From NCBI GenBank assembly GCA_020217265.1, contig JAIWOS010000023.1, forward strand, positions 1-13,710: a stretch of 13,710 nucleotides of DNA, in the 5' to 3' direction. The position numbers were made by a program, and so were the translations under genes. This document shows positions 7,003-13,710 of this stretch, one piece after another. Origin of the DNA: Thiobacillus sp. GTDB taxonomy: Bacteria > Pseudomonadota > Gammaproteobacteria > Burkholderiales > Thiobacillaceae. How positions within the stretch are numbered: the stretch's first letter is position 1; the number at the start of each line of letters is the position of its first letter. The notes beneath the pieces are model-generated. The model worked only from the letters and a program-made list of their open reading frames with translations, was not told the origin of the DNA and searched no databases.

Positions 7003-7097
7003 CCAAGTCAAAAAACTGGAATACAAGTGCCTGACGTTGAATCTAATGTGGCGCCCTGACAGTTGCGCTCAAGACCAGTCGACCTAACGGATTATTC

Positions 7098-7319
7098 ATG
7101 CCAGAGATCACCCCGATCGACAAAATGCGCCTGCCTTTCGGCGGCCAGGAAATCGAATTCCAGCACCTGACCCACGAGTCGGGCGGCGTCCCTTTCCTGC
7201 GCGTGCGCATTCGCGAAAACAAGCGCTTCACTATTTTCGACGTTGACCCGGTCAGCGCGGCAAAATGGGCGGAACTGATGGCCAACTGGGCTCGGACGCA
7301 CGCCGGAGACGCGCCGTGA
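7098..7319 (+). CDS. Small conserved-looking protein of unknown function, 73 residues
   Basis: I do not recognise this protein. It begins MPEITPIDKMRLPFGGQEIE and is a compact, mixed-charge, soluble sequence with no cysteine, signal peptide or membrane segment. The pattern suggests several beta strands (IEFQHLTHES, PFLRVRIREN, RFTIFDVD) followed by one amphipathic helix (SAAKWAELMANWARTHAG). It is likely a real gene: its stop codon overlaps the start of the Cas6-like gene as GTGA, so the two are translationally coupled, and codon use agrees with its neighbours. The Shine-Dalgarno signal before ATG 7098 is weak. A partner or regulator of the Cas6-like protein is possible, but this is inference from gene order. 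Confidence 0.75.
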   Translation: MPEITPIDKMRLPFGGQEIEFQHLTHESGGVPFLRVRIRENKRFTIFDVDPVSAAKWAELMANWARTHAGDAP

Positions 7320-7972
7320 GCTGGGGGTGGCCCGAAACCAAGCCCGAAGAATACGTCGCCCGCATGATCGACCTGCAATTCGACCTGGTCGGCAGCACGA
7401 TTCCGGTTGAAAACGCTCAACTGCTGAGCGACGCCCTTCTGGCGGTGCTTCCCTGGCTGGGCGAGGATGCTGGCAGCGGCATCCAGCATCTTAAAGGTGC
7501 GGAAACCAACAGCGGTGACGCCACGCTCAATATCAACCGGCGTACCAAGCTGTATTTGCGCGTTCCCAAAGCGCGCGTCGCCGATATGCAGCAGTTGACC
7601 GGAAAGACGCTCAACCTTGCGGGCCACCCGCTGCAGATCGGTACGTTCAAGACCCGCGAGTTCAGCCCATTTGCCAACATTTACGCGCACTTCGTTGACA
7701 CTGGCAGCGCCACTGAAGAACAATTCGTGCAGGACGTGATGCGCGAGCTGGATGGCCGCTTCCAGTTGCGCTGCGGTTTCATCTGCGGCAAACAGCAAAC
7801 CTTGCAAAGCGCCCACGGCCCGCTGACCGGCTACAGCCTGATGCTGCACGACGTGCCGCCTCACAAATCGCTGCAACTGCAGGATGAGGGCATGGGGCGC
7901 AACCGCCTGCTGGGCTGCGGAATTTTCATCCCGCACAAATCTATCGCGCCGGTGGTTCCGGCGGTACTTTGA
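7316..7972 (+). CDS. Orphan Cas6/Cmx6-like RAMP protein (CRISPR RNA endonuclease family)
   Basis: The protein has 218 residues. It resembles the Cas6 variant of the so-called MYXAN subtype (Cmx6) along its length: an N-terminal strand and helix (MIDLQFDLVGSTIPVENA), GIQHLKG at 56-62 where the family has a GIH-type segment, a strand TKLYLRVPKARV at 78-88, TLNLAGHPLQIG at 98-109, and the C-terminal glycine-rich RAMP loop EGMGRNRLLGCGIF at 191-204. Cas6 enzymes bind a hairpin in CRISPR repeat RNA and cut at its base. H58 is a candidate catalytic histidine, unproven. The GTG start at 7316 has GGAG seven bases upstream and overlaps the previous stop. No CRISPR repeats or other cas genes are visible, so its RNA target is unknown. 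Family assignment is from memory of its motifs. Confidence 0.8.
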   Translation: MSWGWPETKPEEYVARMIDLQFDLVGSTIPVENAQLLSDALLAVLPWLGEDAGSGIQHLKGAETNSGDATLNINRRTKLYLRVPKARVADMQQLTGKTLNLAGHPLQIGTFKTREFSPFANIYAHFVDTGSATEEQFVQDVMRELDGRFQLRCGFICGKQQTLQSAHGPLTGYSLMLHDVPPHKSLQLQDEGMGRNRLLGCGIFIPHKSIAPVVPAVL

Positions 7973-8029
7973 AACCTGATGCCTATATCCGGGCAATTCT
8001 TTAATCAACCCAAACTGAAAGGAGTAAAC

Positions 8030-8362
8030 ATGTCTTATGTTGTGAACGGCGAAGAACTTGAAACCGGCGAAGAGGACTTCCTGCTTGAAGCCAACTTCAG
8101 CGACGACGTTCCCCCGGTGATCGCCGCCAACGAGAAGATCACGCTGACCGACGAGCACTGGCTGGTCATCAACTACATGCGCGACAAGTACAAGGAAGAC
8201 GGCCACACCCCGAACTTCCGCAACATGCTTGCCGAAATGGAAGAACTCCATCCCGGCACAGACTGGAAGAAAAAGCTCTATGAACTCTTTCCCAATCAAC
8301 CGGCTCGCCAGGCAGCCCGCATTGCCGGCCTGACCAAGCCTTACGGCAAGGGCGGCTACTGA
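8030..8362 (+). CDS. RspA-type DsrC/TusE paralog lacking both functional cysteines
   Basis: The protein has 110 residues and aligns with DsrC at 2734-3069 through its C-terminal half: W44 in EHWLVINYMRDKY, KKLYELFPNQPARQAARIAGLTKP at 80-104. The DsrC cysteine C99 is replaced by A96 and C110 by K107, with the tail ending GKGGY; there is no cysteine anywhere. It therefore cannot carry sulfur in the DsrC manner. Family surveys call cysteine-less DsrC homologs RspA and suggest a regulatory role, because DsrC has a helix-turn-helix-like fold. Start ATG 8030 has a perfect AAAGGAG five bases upstream; an in-frame upstream ATG at 7979 has none. It follows the Cas6-like gene after 57 bases and is closed by a terminator. 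Confidence 0.88.
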   Translation: MSYVVNGEELETGEEDFLLEANFSDDVPPVIAANEKITLTDEHWLVINYMRDKYKEDGHTPNFRNMLAEMEELHPGTDWKKKLYELFPNQPARQAARIAGLTKPYGKGGY

Positions 8363-8384
8363 GCCCGCGCCTGTCGCGACACGG

Positions 8385-8415
8385 AAACGGGCAGCGGAAA
8401 CCGCTGCCCGTTTTT
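8385..8415 (+). terminator. Intrinsic terminator after the DsrC-like paralog
   Basis: A perfect stem CGGGCAGCGG (8388-8397), loop AAA, CCGCTGCCCG (8401-8410), is preceded by AAA and followed by TTTTT, extending the pairing to 13 bp. It lies 22 bases after the stop codon of the paralog and makes 7098-8362 a self-contained transcription unit. A textbook rho-independent terminator. Confidence 0.93.
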
Positions 8416-8443
8416 GCCTGAGTTCCACCCCCCGGCTACTTGT

Positions 8444-9292
8444 ATGTTTTCCAGCACTCTCGTCTCCACCGAAGATCTGGCGGCCCACCTGCACGATCCC
8501 AACTGGGTCGTGTTCGATTGCCGCTTTACCCTGAGCGACCCCGAATCCGGCCGGCAGGCCTACGACAAGACGCATATCCCAAATGCCCGCTACGTGAACC
8601 TGGACCAGGATCTGTCGGCTCCCATGGGTGAGGCCACCGGCCGGCATCCGCTGCCCGACCCGCGCACGCTCACCGAGAAGCTTTGCGCGTGGGGCGTGGG
8701 CGTCAACAAGCAGGTGGTGGTGTACGACGACAGCTACGGCTCGATCGCCTGCCGCATGTGGTGGATGCTGCGCTGGCTGGGCCACCCCGGCGTGGCGCTG
8801 CTCGACGGCGGCTTCCCCAAGTGGACGCGCGAAAAGCGCCCGCTCGAAGCCACTGTGCCGGAGCCACGCAAGGCTGCCTGCGCCTGCCTGCCCGAAGCCA
8901 CGCAGATCGCCACAGCCGAGGACGTGCTGCGGGCTTCGCGCACGGGCGACGCACTCATCCTCGACGCCCGTTCCGACCGTCGCTTCAGCGGCGAATACGA
9001 GCCTGTCGATCCGGTCGCGGGCCACGTGCCCGGCGCGATCAACATGCAGTTCGAGGACAACCTCGACGTGGACGGCACCTTCCTGCCGCCCGAGGCCCTG
9101 CGTGAGAATTACCAGGCATTGCTGAACGGCAGGCCGGCCTGGCAGGTCATTCACATGTGCGGTTCGGGCGTCACCGCCTGCCACAATGTGCTGGCGATGG
9201 AAATCGCCGGTCTGCCCGGCTCCCGCCTGTATCCCGGTTCCTGGAGCGAGTGGATCACCGATCCGTCCCGCCCCGTCGCCACAGGAGAATAG
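8444..9292 (+). CDS. 3-mercaptopyruvate sulfurtransferase / thiosulfate sulfurtransferase (two rhodanese domains)
   Basis: The protein has 282 residues in two rhodanese domains. The N-terminal inactive domain shows DPNWVVFDCRFTLSDP and HIPNARYVNLDQDLS; the C-terminal domain has ILDARSDRRFSGE, GHVPGAINM and the active loop with catalytic C239 in CGSGVTACHN, then LYPGSWSEW. The CGSGVTA loop is that of SseA-type 3-mercaptopyruvate sulfurtransferases, whereas rhodaneses usually have a CRxGx[R/T] loop, so mercaptopyruvate is the likelier donor. It forms a cysteine persulfide and passes sulfur to acceptors such as cyanide or thiols; supplying sulfane sulfur to DsrEFH is possible but unproven. ATG 8444 lacks a clear Shine-Dalgarno and lies only 28 bases after the terminator, so its promoter is not obvious. 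An alternative TTG at 8414 lies inside the terminator tail. Confidence 0.92.
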   Translation: MFSSTLVSTEDLAAHLHDPNWVVFDCRFTLSDPESGRQAYDKTHIPNARYVNLDQDLSAPMGEATGRHPLPDPRTLTEKLCAWGVGVNKQVVVYDDSYGSIACRMWWMLRWLGHPGVALLDGGFPKWTREKRPLEATVPEPRKAACACLPEATQIATAEDVLRASRTGDALILDARSDRRFSGEYEPVDPVAGHVPGAINMQFEDNLDVDGTFLPPEALRENYQALLNGRPAWQVIHMCGSGVTACHNVLAMEIAGLPGSRLYPGSWSEWITDPSRPVATGE

Positions 9293-9295
9293 ATC

Positions 9296-9916
9296 ATGGT
9301 CAAACCCGTCAGAGTCCGTACCGTCTGGTTCAAAAAGGACGGCGAGCGCAGTCCCGAGGAAATCGCCACCGCGGTCGCCTCGACGACCTGGCGCGTCGCC
9401 GACAAGGCCGTCGACAACCTCGGCCGCGAGAACTACGACATCATCACGCCGGCGCGCGGCTTCAAGCTGATCGCCGAATTCGTCGCCTTCCTCACGCACT
9501 ACTGCGACCGCATGGCCTACGCCACGCTCACGCCCGAACGCCGCGTCGCCGTGCTGCAGGCCATCGCCAACCGACTGGGCGAGGTGATGGAGGAAAACAT
9601 CATCAGCGTGGTCGGCCCCGACCCCAGCCGCAACTACAAGGCCGAGTTCATCGACTTCCTGAATCGCCGCTTCGCCGACTACGCCGAGTTCGAGTTCCCC
9701 GACGACGAGAAGGCGAGCTTTCCCGCGCTGCGCTTCCTCGGACTGCAAATCCGCGAGGAAATGGGCGACGACGACAAGACCTGGATCATGGACCAGATCA
9801 TGGACATCGAAATGCCTGAGATGATGGGCACGGTGCGGAAGAGCTTCAAGGGCCTGCTGTCGGACGCGCCGGTCAAGCGCGGCTTCGGCTCGCCCGACAT
9901 GCTGCCACCGGAGTAA
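9296..9916 (+). CDS. Conserved-looking hypothetical protein, 206 residues
   Basis: I do not recognise this family. It starts MVKPVRVRTVWFKKDGERSP, has no signal peptide or membrane segment, and appears mostly alpha-helical and acidic. It has an HYC motif near residues 68-70, a helix-rich middle (RRVAVLQAIANRLGEVMEEN) and an acidic, methionine-rich patch near 158-179 (DDDKTWIMDQIMDIEMPEMM). The ATG is three bases after the sulfurtransferase stop, and AGGAGA overlaps the end of that gene, so the two are surely cotranscribed. The next gene, a dioxygenase, begins eight bases after its stop. A role with one of these two enzymes is inferred from position only. Confidence 0.85.
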   Translation: MVKPVRVRTVWFKKDGERSPEEIATAVASTTWRVADKAVDNLGRENYDIITPARGFKLIAEFVAFLTHYCDRMAYATLTPERRVAVLQAIANRLGEVMEENIISVVGPDPSRNYKAEFIDFLNRRFADYAEFEFPDDEKASFPALRFLGLQIREEMGDDDKTWIMDQIMDIEMPEMMGTVRKSFKGLLSDAPVKRGFGSPDMLPPE

Positions 9917-9924
9917 AGGCACGC

Positions 9925-10830
9925 ATGGGCAACCCCTTCGACCTCGCCGACGACAGCGCGTACCGCGCCTGGCGCGACGCCAAGCTCGCCGCCTATCCGC
10001 GCCGCGTCGAGGAGCTGATCGTGCCGCTCGCCGATCCGCGGCATTTGTCGGCCACGGAAATCGCCGCGCTCGCGTCCGCCTGCGCGCGCGCCAACCTGGC
10101 GATCTATAGCGCGCCGCACCTGCCTGCCGCCGACAAGTCGCTGGCGCTGGCGCTCGGCCGTCAGCTCGGGCTGGAACGCCTCGAAGGCAACTACCTCGCC
10201 GACGAAGACGGGCTGTCCAGCATCACGCCCAGCGAGGACGAAACCCAGGTGCGCGGCGACTTCATCCCCTACACGCACAAGCCGATCAACTGGCACACCG
10301 ACGGCTACTACAACACGTCCGACCGCCGCATACTCGGCATGACGCTGCACTGCGCGCGGGATGCCGAAGCAGGTGGCGAGAATGCATTGCTGGACCACGA
10401 AATCGCCTACATCCAACTGCGCGACGCCAACCCGGAGCACATCGACGCGCTGATGCAGCCGGACGCGATGACCATTCCGGCCCGCATGGACGAGGCCAGC
10501 GTCGCCCGGGCAGAGCAGAGCGGGCCCGTGTTCTCGGTCGATCCCGCCGAAGGATTCCTGTACATGCGCTACACCGCGCGCACGCGATCCATCGCCTGGC
10601 GCAGCGACGCACGCACCCAGGCCGCGGTGAAGACGCTCGCCGACATCCTCGCCGGCTCGGAGTACGTCCTCACCGCGCGCCTCACCCCCGGCACGGGCCT
10701 CGTCTGCAACAACGTGCTGCACACCCGCAGCGGATTTTCCGATTCGCCGGGCAGGCGCCGCCTGCTCTACCGCGGCCGCTACTACGACCGTCTGCGTTTC
10801 GACCGGGCACCGGCGACAGCCGCCGCCTAG
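9925..10830 (+). CDS. TauD/TfdA-family Fe(II)/2-oxoglutarate-dependent dioxygenase
   Basis: The protein has 301 residues. The iron-binding facial triad is seen as H124-x-D126 in NWHTDGYYN and H266 in [11 protein letters not shown], with arginines at 278-283 suitable for 2-oxoglutarate binding. The fold signature (jelly-roll strands, GGENALLDH near 150-158) fits the TauD/TfdA superfamily. Such enzymes hydroxylate a substrate while converting 2-oxoglutarate to succinate and CO2. TauD itself releases sulfite from taurine, but the sequence is not close enough to say that taurine is the substrate; gamma-butyrobetaine-type or other substrates are equally open. ATG 9925 has AAGG five bases upstream overlapping the preceding stop. 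It ends 45 bases before hemA. Confidence 0.87.
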   Translation: MGNPFDLADDSAYRAWRDAKLAAYPRRVEELIVPLADPRHLSATEIAALASACARANLAIYSAPHLPAADKSLALALGRQLGLERLEGNYLADEDGLSSITPSEDETQVRGDFIPYTHKPINWHTDGYYNTSDRRILGMTLHCARDAEAGGENALLDHEIAYIQLRDANPEHIDALMQPDAMTIPARMDEASVARAEQSGPVFSVDPAEGFLYMRYTARTRSIAWRSDARTQAAVKTLADILAGSEYVLTARLTPGTGLVCNNVLHTRSGFSDSPGRRRLLYRGRYYDRLRFDRAPATAAA

Positions 10831-10840
10831 CAGGAACGGT

Positions 10841-10846
10841 TAAAAT
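10841..10846 (+). promoter_or_regulatory. Possible -10 element of the hemA promoter
   Basis: TAAAAT lies 29 bases upstream of the hemA ATG, in the only non-coding stretch before it. No good -35 hexamer is placed 16-18 bases upstream, where the sequence is GC-rich. Followed by CCGGCC-N9-GGCCGG (10848-10868), which could fold in the leader. Weak. Confidence 0.3.
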
Positions 10847-10875
10847 ACCGGCCTTCTTTTCCGGCCGGCGCCGCC

Positions 10876-12126
10876 ATGCAGCTACTTGCCCTCGGGGTCA
10901 ATCACCACACCGCACCGCTCGCGATCCGCGAGCAGGTGGCGTTCGGCCCCGAAAAACTGGTGCACGCGCTGCACGACCTGACGCAAAGCCAGCGCGCGTC
11001 CGAAGCCGCCATTCTCTCCACCTGCAACCGCACCGAACTGTATTGCAACGCCGCCTCGGCCGACGCGGTCACCGACTGGCTGGCCGATTTTCACCGCATC
11101 GAACGGCGCGAGCTCGCTCCCTATCTCTACGCGCTGCCGCGCGAGCAGGCCGCGCAGCACGCCTTCCGCGTCGCCGCCGGGCTCGATTCGATGGTGCTGG
11201 GCGAAACCCAGATCCTCGGTCAGATGAAGCAAGCGGTCGCCACCGCCGAGGAGGCCGGCACGCTTGGCCTCCTGCTGCACAAACTCTTTCAACGCACCTT
11301 CTCGGTCGCCAAGGAAGTGCGCACCAGCACCGAGATCGGCGCCAATTCGGTATCGATGGCCGCCGCCGCGGTGCGGCTCGCCGAGCGCATCTTCCCCAGC
11401 ATCAAGGAGCAGTCCTGCCTCTTCATCGGCGCCGGCGAGATGATCGAACTGTGCATCACGCATTTCGCCGCCCAGCATCCGCGCCGCATGACCGTGGCCA
11501 ACCGCACCGCGGAACGCGCGCGCCCGCTGGCCGAACGCTTCGGCGCCGGCGTGATCCCGCTCACCGCCCTGCCCGACGAAATCGCCGCCTACGACATCGT
11601 CGTCACCTCCACCGCGAGCCCGCTGCCGATTCTGGGCAAGGGCATGCTCGAGCGCGCCATCCGGCAGCGCCGCCACCGCCCCATCTTCATCGTCGACCTG
11701 GCCGTGCCGCGCGACGTGGAAGCCGAGGTCGCCCACATGGACGACGTCTTCCTCTACAGCGTCGACGATCTTGGCCAGGTGGTGAAGGAAGGGATGGACA
11801 ACCGCGTGGCACAGGTCGCGCAGGCCGAGGCGATCATCGAAACCAGCGTCGAGCAGTTCGTGCACTGGATGGAGGGCCGCGAGCTGGTGCCGCTGATCCG
11901 CGCCCTGCGCGACAATGCCGAACGCCACCGCCGCCACGAACTCGAGAAGGCGCAGAAGGCGCTGGCACGCGGCGACGACCCGCACACCGTCATCGACGCC
12001 CTCGCCCACGCGCTGTCCAACAAGCTGCTGCACGCGCCCACCCACGCGCTCAATCACGCCGCGCACGGCGAGCGCGAGCAGCTCGCCCGCCTCGTCAGCC
12101 AGCTCTACGGACTGCATCGCGAATGA
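10876..12126 (+). CDS. hemA: Glutamyl-tRNA reductase
   Basis: The protein has 416 residues. It begins [20 protein letters not shown], the family N-terminus, with catalytic C50 in [12 protein letters not shown]95 in [18 protein letters not shown], and the NADPH-binding glycine motif IGAGEMIE at 184-191. It reduces glutamyl-tRNA(Glu) to glutamate-1-semialdehyde, the first committed step of 5-aminolevulinate and so of heme and siroheme synthesis. The start codon is fixed by the family N-terminus rather than by a Shine-Dalgarno, which is not visible. Its stop overlaps the prfA start as ATGA. HemA supplies precursors for the siroheme of DsrAB, but the hemA-prfA-prmC order is general and not specific to sulfur metabolism. 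Confidence 0.98.
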   Translation: MQLLALGVNHHTAPLAIREQVAFGPEKLVHALHDLTQSQRASEAAILSTCNRTELYCNAASADAVTDWLADFHRIERRELAPYLYALPREQAAQHAFRVAAGLDSMVLGETQILGQMKQAVATAEEAGTLGLLLHKLFQRTFSVAKEVRTSTEIGANSVSMAAAAVRLAERIFPSIKEQSCLFIGAGEMIELCITHFAAQHPRRMTVANRTAERARPLAERFGAGVIPLTALPDEIAAYDIVVTSTASPLPILGKGMLERAIRQRRHRPIFIVDLAVPRDVEAEVAHMDDVFLYSVDDLGQVVKEGMDNRVAQVAQAEAIIETSVEQFVHWMEGRELVPLIRALRDNAERHRRHELEKAQKALARGDDPHTVIDALAHALSNKLLHAPTHALNHAAHGEREQLARLVSQLYGLHRE

Positions 12127-13205
12127 AAGCCTCGCTGGCGGACAAGCTCGCTCGCGCCGACGAGCGGCTGGTCGAGCTCGACGCGCTGCTGGCGCAGCCG
12201 GAGATTGCCGGCGACATGGACAGCTTCCGCAAGCTGTCGCGCGAGCGCGCCGAGCTCGACCCGGTGGTCGCGCTGTATCGCCAGTACCGGCAGGTCGAGG
12301 CCGACCAGAAAACCGCGCAGGAGATGCTCGCCGACCCGGCCCTGCGTGAACTGGCCGAAGCCGAACTCGCCGACGGCGCCGCCCGCATCGCAGCGCTCGA
12401 AACCGAATTGCAGACCGCGCTGCTGCCGCGTGACCCCAACGACGAGCGCAACATCTTCCTGGAAATCCGCGCCGGCACCGGGGGCGACGAATCCGCGCTG
12501 TTCGCCGGCAACCTGCTGCGCATGTACACGCGCTACGCCGAACGGCAGGGCTGGAAGGTCGAGATCGTCTCGGAAAACCCCGGCGAAGTCGGCGGCTACA
12601 AGGAAGTCATCGTGCGCATCGTCGGCCCGGGCGCGTATTCACGATTGAAGTTCGAATCCGGCGGCCACCGCGTGCAGCGCGTGCCGGAAACCGAATCGCA
12701 GGGCCGCATCCACACCTCGGCCTGCACCGTGGCGGTGATGCCCGAAGCCGACGAAGTCGGCGACGTCGTCATCAACCCCGCCGACCTGCGCATCGACACC
12801 TTCCGCGCCTCCGGCGCAGGCGGCCAGCACATCAACAAGACCGACTCCGCCATCCGCATCACCCATATTCCCACCGGACTGGTGGTCGAATGCCAGGACG
12901 ACCGTTCGCAGCACCGCAACCGCGCGCAGGCGATGAGCGTGCTCGCCGCGCGACTCAAGGACCGCGAACTGCAGGCGCAGCAGGCCGCCGAGGCGAGCAC
13001 GCGCAAGAGCCTCGTCGGCAGCGGCGACCGCTCCGACCGCATCCGCACTTACAACTTCCCGCAGGGGCGCGTCACCGACCACCGCATCAACCTCACGCTC
13101 TACAAGATCGACGCGATGATGGACGGCGACCTCACCGAACTCCTCGACGCGCTGGCCGCCGAGCACCAGGCCGAACAACTGGCGCGCCTGTCGGGCGAGG
13201 CCTGA
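12123..13205 (+). CDS. prfA: Peptide chain release factor 1 (RF1)
   Basis: The protein has 360 residues. The GGQ motif is at 233-235 ([14 protein letters not shown]) and the RF1-type stop-codon recognition tripeptide PxT is P188-E-T190 in [16 protein letters not shown]. Both positions agree with Escherichia coli RF1. It recognises UAA and UAG and triggers hydrolysis of peptidyl-tRNA. The PxT motif, not the SPF motif of RF2, and the lack of a programmed frameshift identify RF1. Translation is coupled to hemA through the ATGA overlap, and the next gene encodes the methyltransferase that modifies the glutamine of GGQ. Confidence 0.98.
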   Translation: MKASLADKLARADERLVELDALLAQPEIAGDMDSFRKLSRERAELDPVVALYRQYRQVEADQKTAQEMLADPALRELAEAELADGAARIAALETELQTALLPRDPNDERNIFLEIRAGTGGDESALFAGNLLRMYTRYAERQGWKVEIVSENPGEVGGYKEVIVRIVGPGAYSRLKFESGGHRVQRVPETESQGRIHTSACTVAVMPEADEVGDVVINPADLRIDTFRASGAGGQHINKTDSAIRITHIPTGLVVECQDDRSQHRNRAQAMSVLAARLKDRELQAQQAAEASTRKSLVGSGDRSDRIRTYNFPQGRVTDHRINLTLYKIDAMMDGDLTELLDALAAEHQAEQLARLSGEA

Positions 13206-13209
13206 GCCC

Positions 13210-13710
13210 TTGTACGCCGAATCCGGAAACGTCGCCCAACTGCTGGGGGGCGCCACCGCACGCATCGCGGCGTCGCTCGGCCTCGACCCGCGCGACGCGC
13301 GGCTGGATGCGCGTGTGCTCGCCGCCTTCGTCTGGGACGTCAGCCCCGCCTGGCTGATCGCGCACGACCGCGACACCCCGGACGCCGAGGCTGTCGCCCG
13401 CTACCGGCAACTCGTCGAACGCCGCGCGGCCGGCGTGCCCGTCGCCTACCTCGTCGGCGAGCGCGAATTCCACGGGCGAGCGTTCCACGTCACGCCCGAC
13501 GTGCTGATTCCGCGTCCCGACACCGAACTGCTGGTCGAGCGCGCGCTCGCCGCCCTGCCGCCCGAGACATCCGCCAGCGTGCTCGATCTCGGCACCGGCA
13601 GCGGCTGCATCGCCGTCACCCTGGCGCTGGAACGCCCGCGCGCGCGCGTCGTCGCCGTGGACCGTTCGCCCGCCGCGCTCGCCATCGCCGCCCGCAACGC
13701 CGCGGCGCTG
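13210..13710 (+). CDS. prmC: Release factor glutamine methyltransferase, N-terminal 167 residues (partial)
   Basis: Starting at TTG 13210, four bases after the prfA stop, the frame stays open for 167 codons to the window edge. The N-terminal helical domain is followed by GVPVAYLVGEREFHGRAF, IPRPDTELLVE and the S-adenosylmethionine-binding motif VLDLGTGSGCIAVTLA, then VVAVDRSPAALAIA, all as in PrmC/HemK. The NPPY catalytic motif must lie beyond the edge. The enzyme methylates the GGQ glutamine of RF1 and RF2. No ATG is available nearby, so TTG is the best start; the Shine-Dalgarno is weak. Confidence 0.95.
   Translation, partial: MYAESGNVAQLLGGATARIAASLGLDPRDARLDARVLAAFVWDVSPAWLIAHDRDTPDAEAVARYRQLVERRAAGVPVAYLVGEREFHGRAFHVTPDVLIPRPDTELLVERALAALPPETSASVLDLGTGSGCIAVTLALERPRARVVAVDRSPAALAIAARNAAAL

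Larger units (their letters stand above)
6708..7097. promoter_or_regulatory. 390-base divergent intergenic region (dsrA versus plus-strand unit)
   Basis: No convincing gene lies here; the longest open frame (minus strand, 6803-7006) has no Shine-Dalgarno or recognisable product. The region must hold the promoters of both dsrA and the unit at 7098. It contains, left to right, the dsrA Shine-Dalgarno (AGGAG near 6713-6719), an inverted repeat TGGGT-N6-ACCCA at 6775-6790, a repeat/palindrome array at 6820-6880, an AT-rich stretch near 6934-6950, and a palindrome CGCAAG-CC-CTTGCG at 6958-6971. I could not find a strong sigma70 promoter for dsrA, which would suit activator-dependent expression. 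Confidence 0.75.

Noticed and set aside
6803..7006. 67-codon minus-strand frame in the intergenic region upstream of dsrA
   Set aside because: No ribosome binding site and no known similarity. It runs across the repeat array, which is better explained as regulatory DNA.
6708..7097. CRISPR array near the Cas6-like gene
   Set aside because: The repeats here are 14 bases long, only two in number and not regularly spaced by unique spacers, so they do not form a CRISPR array; none was found elsewhere in the window.
8372..8381. Perfect 10-bp palindrome TGTCGCGACA before the terminator
   Set aside because: Palindromes of this length are expected several times by chance in a window of this size, and nothing else supports a function.
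7043..9922. Very long open frame (959 codons) on the minus strand opposite five plus-strand genes
   Set aside because: It is an antisense frame of GC-rich coding DNA. Its translation is a low-complexity mix of H, R, V, A, G and Q with no domain, and the opposite strand holds genes with clear motifs and ribosome binding sites.
11043..12122. Upstream 360-codon extension of the prfA frame through hemA
   Set aside because: The arginine- and proline-rich extension is the +2 frame of hemA. The RF1 homology begins at [16 protein letters not shown] (ATG 12123), which overlaps the hemA stop in the usual ATGA manner.

Overview
This window reads as chromosomal DNA of a chemolithotrophic, sulfur-oxidising betaproteobacterium, probably Thiobacillus-like (inferred from gene content, not from a database match). 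The left half (1-6707) is the front of a reverse-acting (oxidative) dsr cluster, all on the minus strand: dsrA, dsrB, dsrE, dsrF, dsrH, dsrC, dsrM, dsrK and the first 78 codons of dsrL, which runs off the left edge. The dsrEFH genes, a two-cysteine DsrC and DsrL mark the sulfur-oxidising rather than the sulfate-reducing form. DsrEFH and DsrC relay sulfane sulfur, siroheme DsrAB oxidises it to sulfite, DsrMK forms part of the membrane thiol/quinone electron-transfer complex, and DsrL is the NAD(P)-dependent partner. Short gaps and good ribosome binding sites suggest one operon. Strong inverted repeats after dsrB and after dsrC could tune the relative amounts of the cistrons.

Between dsrA and the first plus-strand gene lies a 390-base divergent intergenic region (6708-7097). 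It contains a near-identical 14-base repeat pair flanking an imperfect palindrome, which may be a regulator-binding array, and two further inverted repeats.

A compact plus-strand unit follows (7098-8415): an unrecognised 73-residue protein; a protein that closely resembles the Cas6/Cmx6 CRISPR-RNA endonuclease family, although no CRISPR array or other cas gene is present; and a DsrC paralog that has lost both functional cysteines (RspA-type). A clean intrinsic terminator ends the unit. This orphan Cas6-like protein plus cysteine-less DsrC, divergent from dsrA, is the most unusual part of the window.

Next come a 3-mercaptopyruvate sulfurtransferase/rhodanese-type enzyme, an unrecognised 206-residue acidic protein and a TauD/TfdA-type Fe(II)/2-oxoglutarate dioxygenase, closely spaced. 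The right end is the housekeeping set hemA-prfA-prmC (prmC cut by the window edge), with hemA and prfA overlapping by three bases. HemA feeds tetrapyrrole synthesis, including the siroheme DsrAB needs, though this order is also common in proteobacteria without dsr genes. By eye, the DNA right of about 8400 is clearly richer in G+C than the dsr half. No tRNA, rRNA, insertion sequence or CRISPR array was seen.
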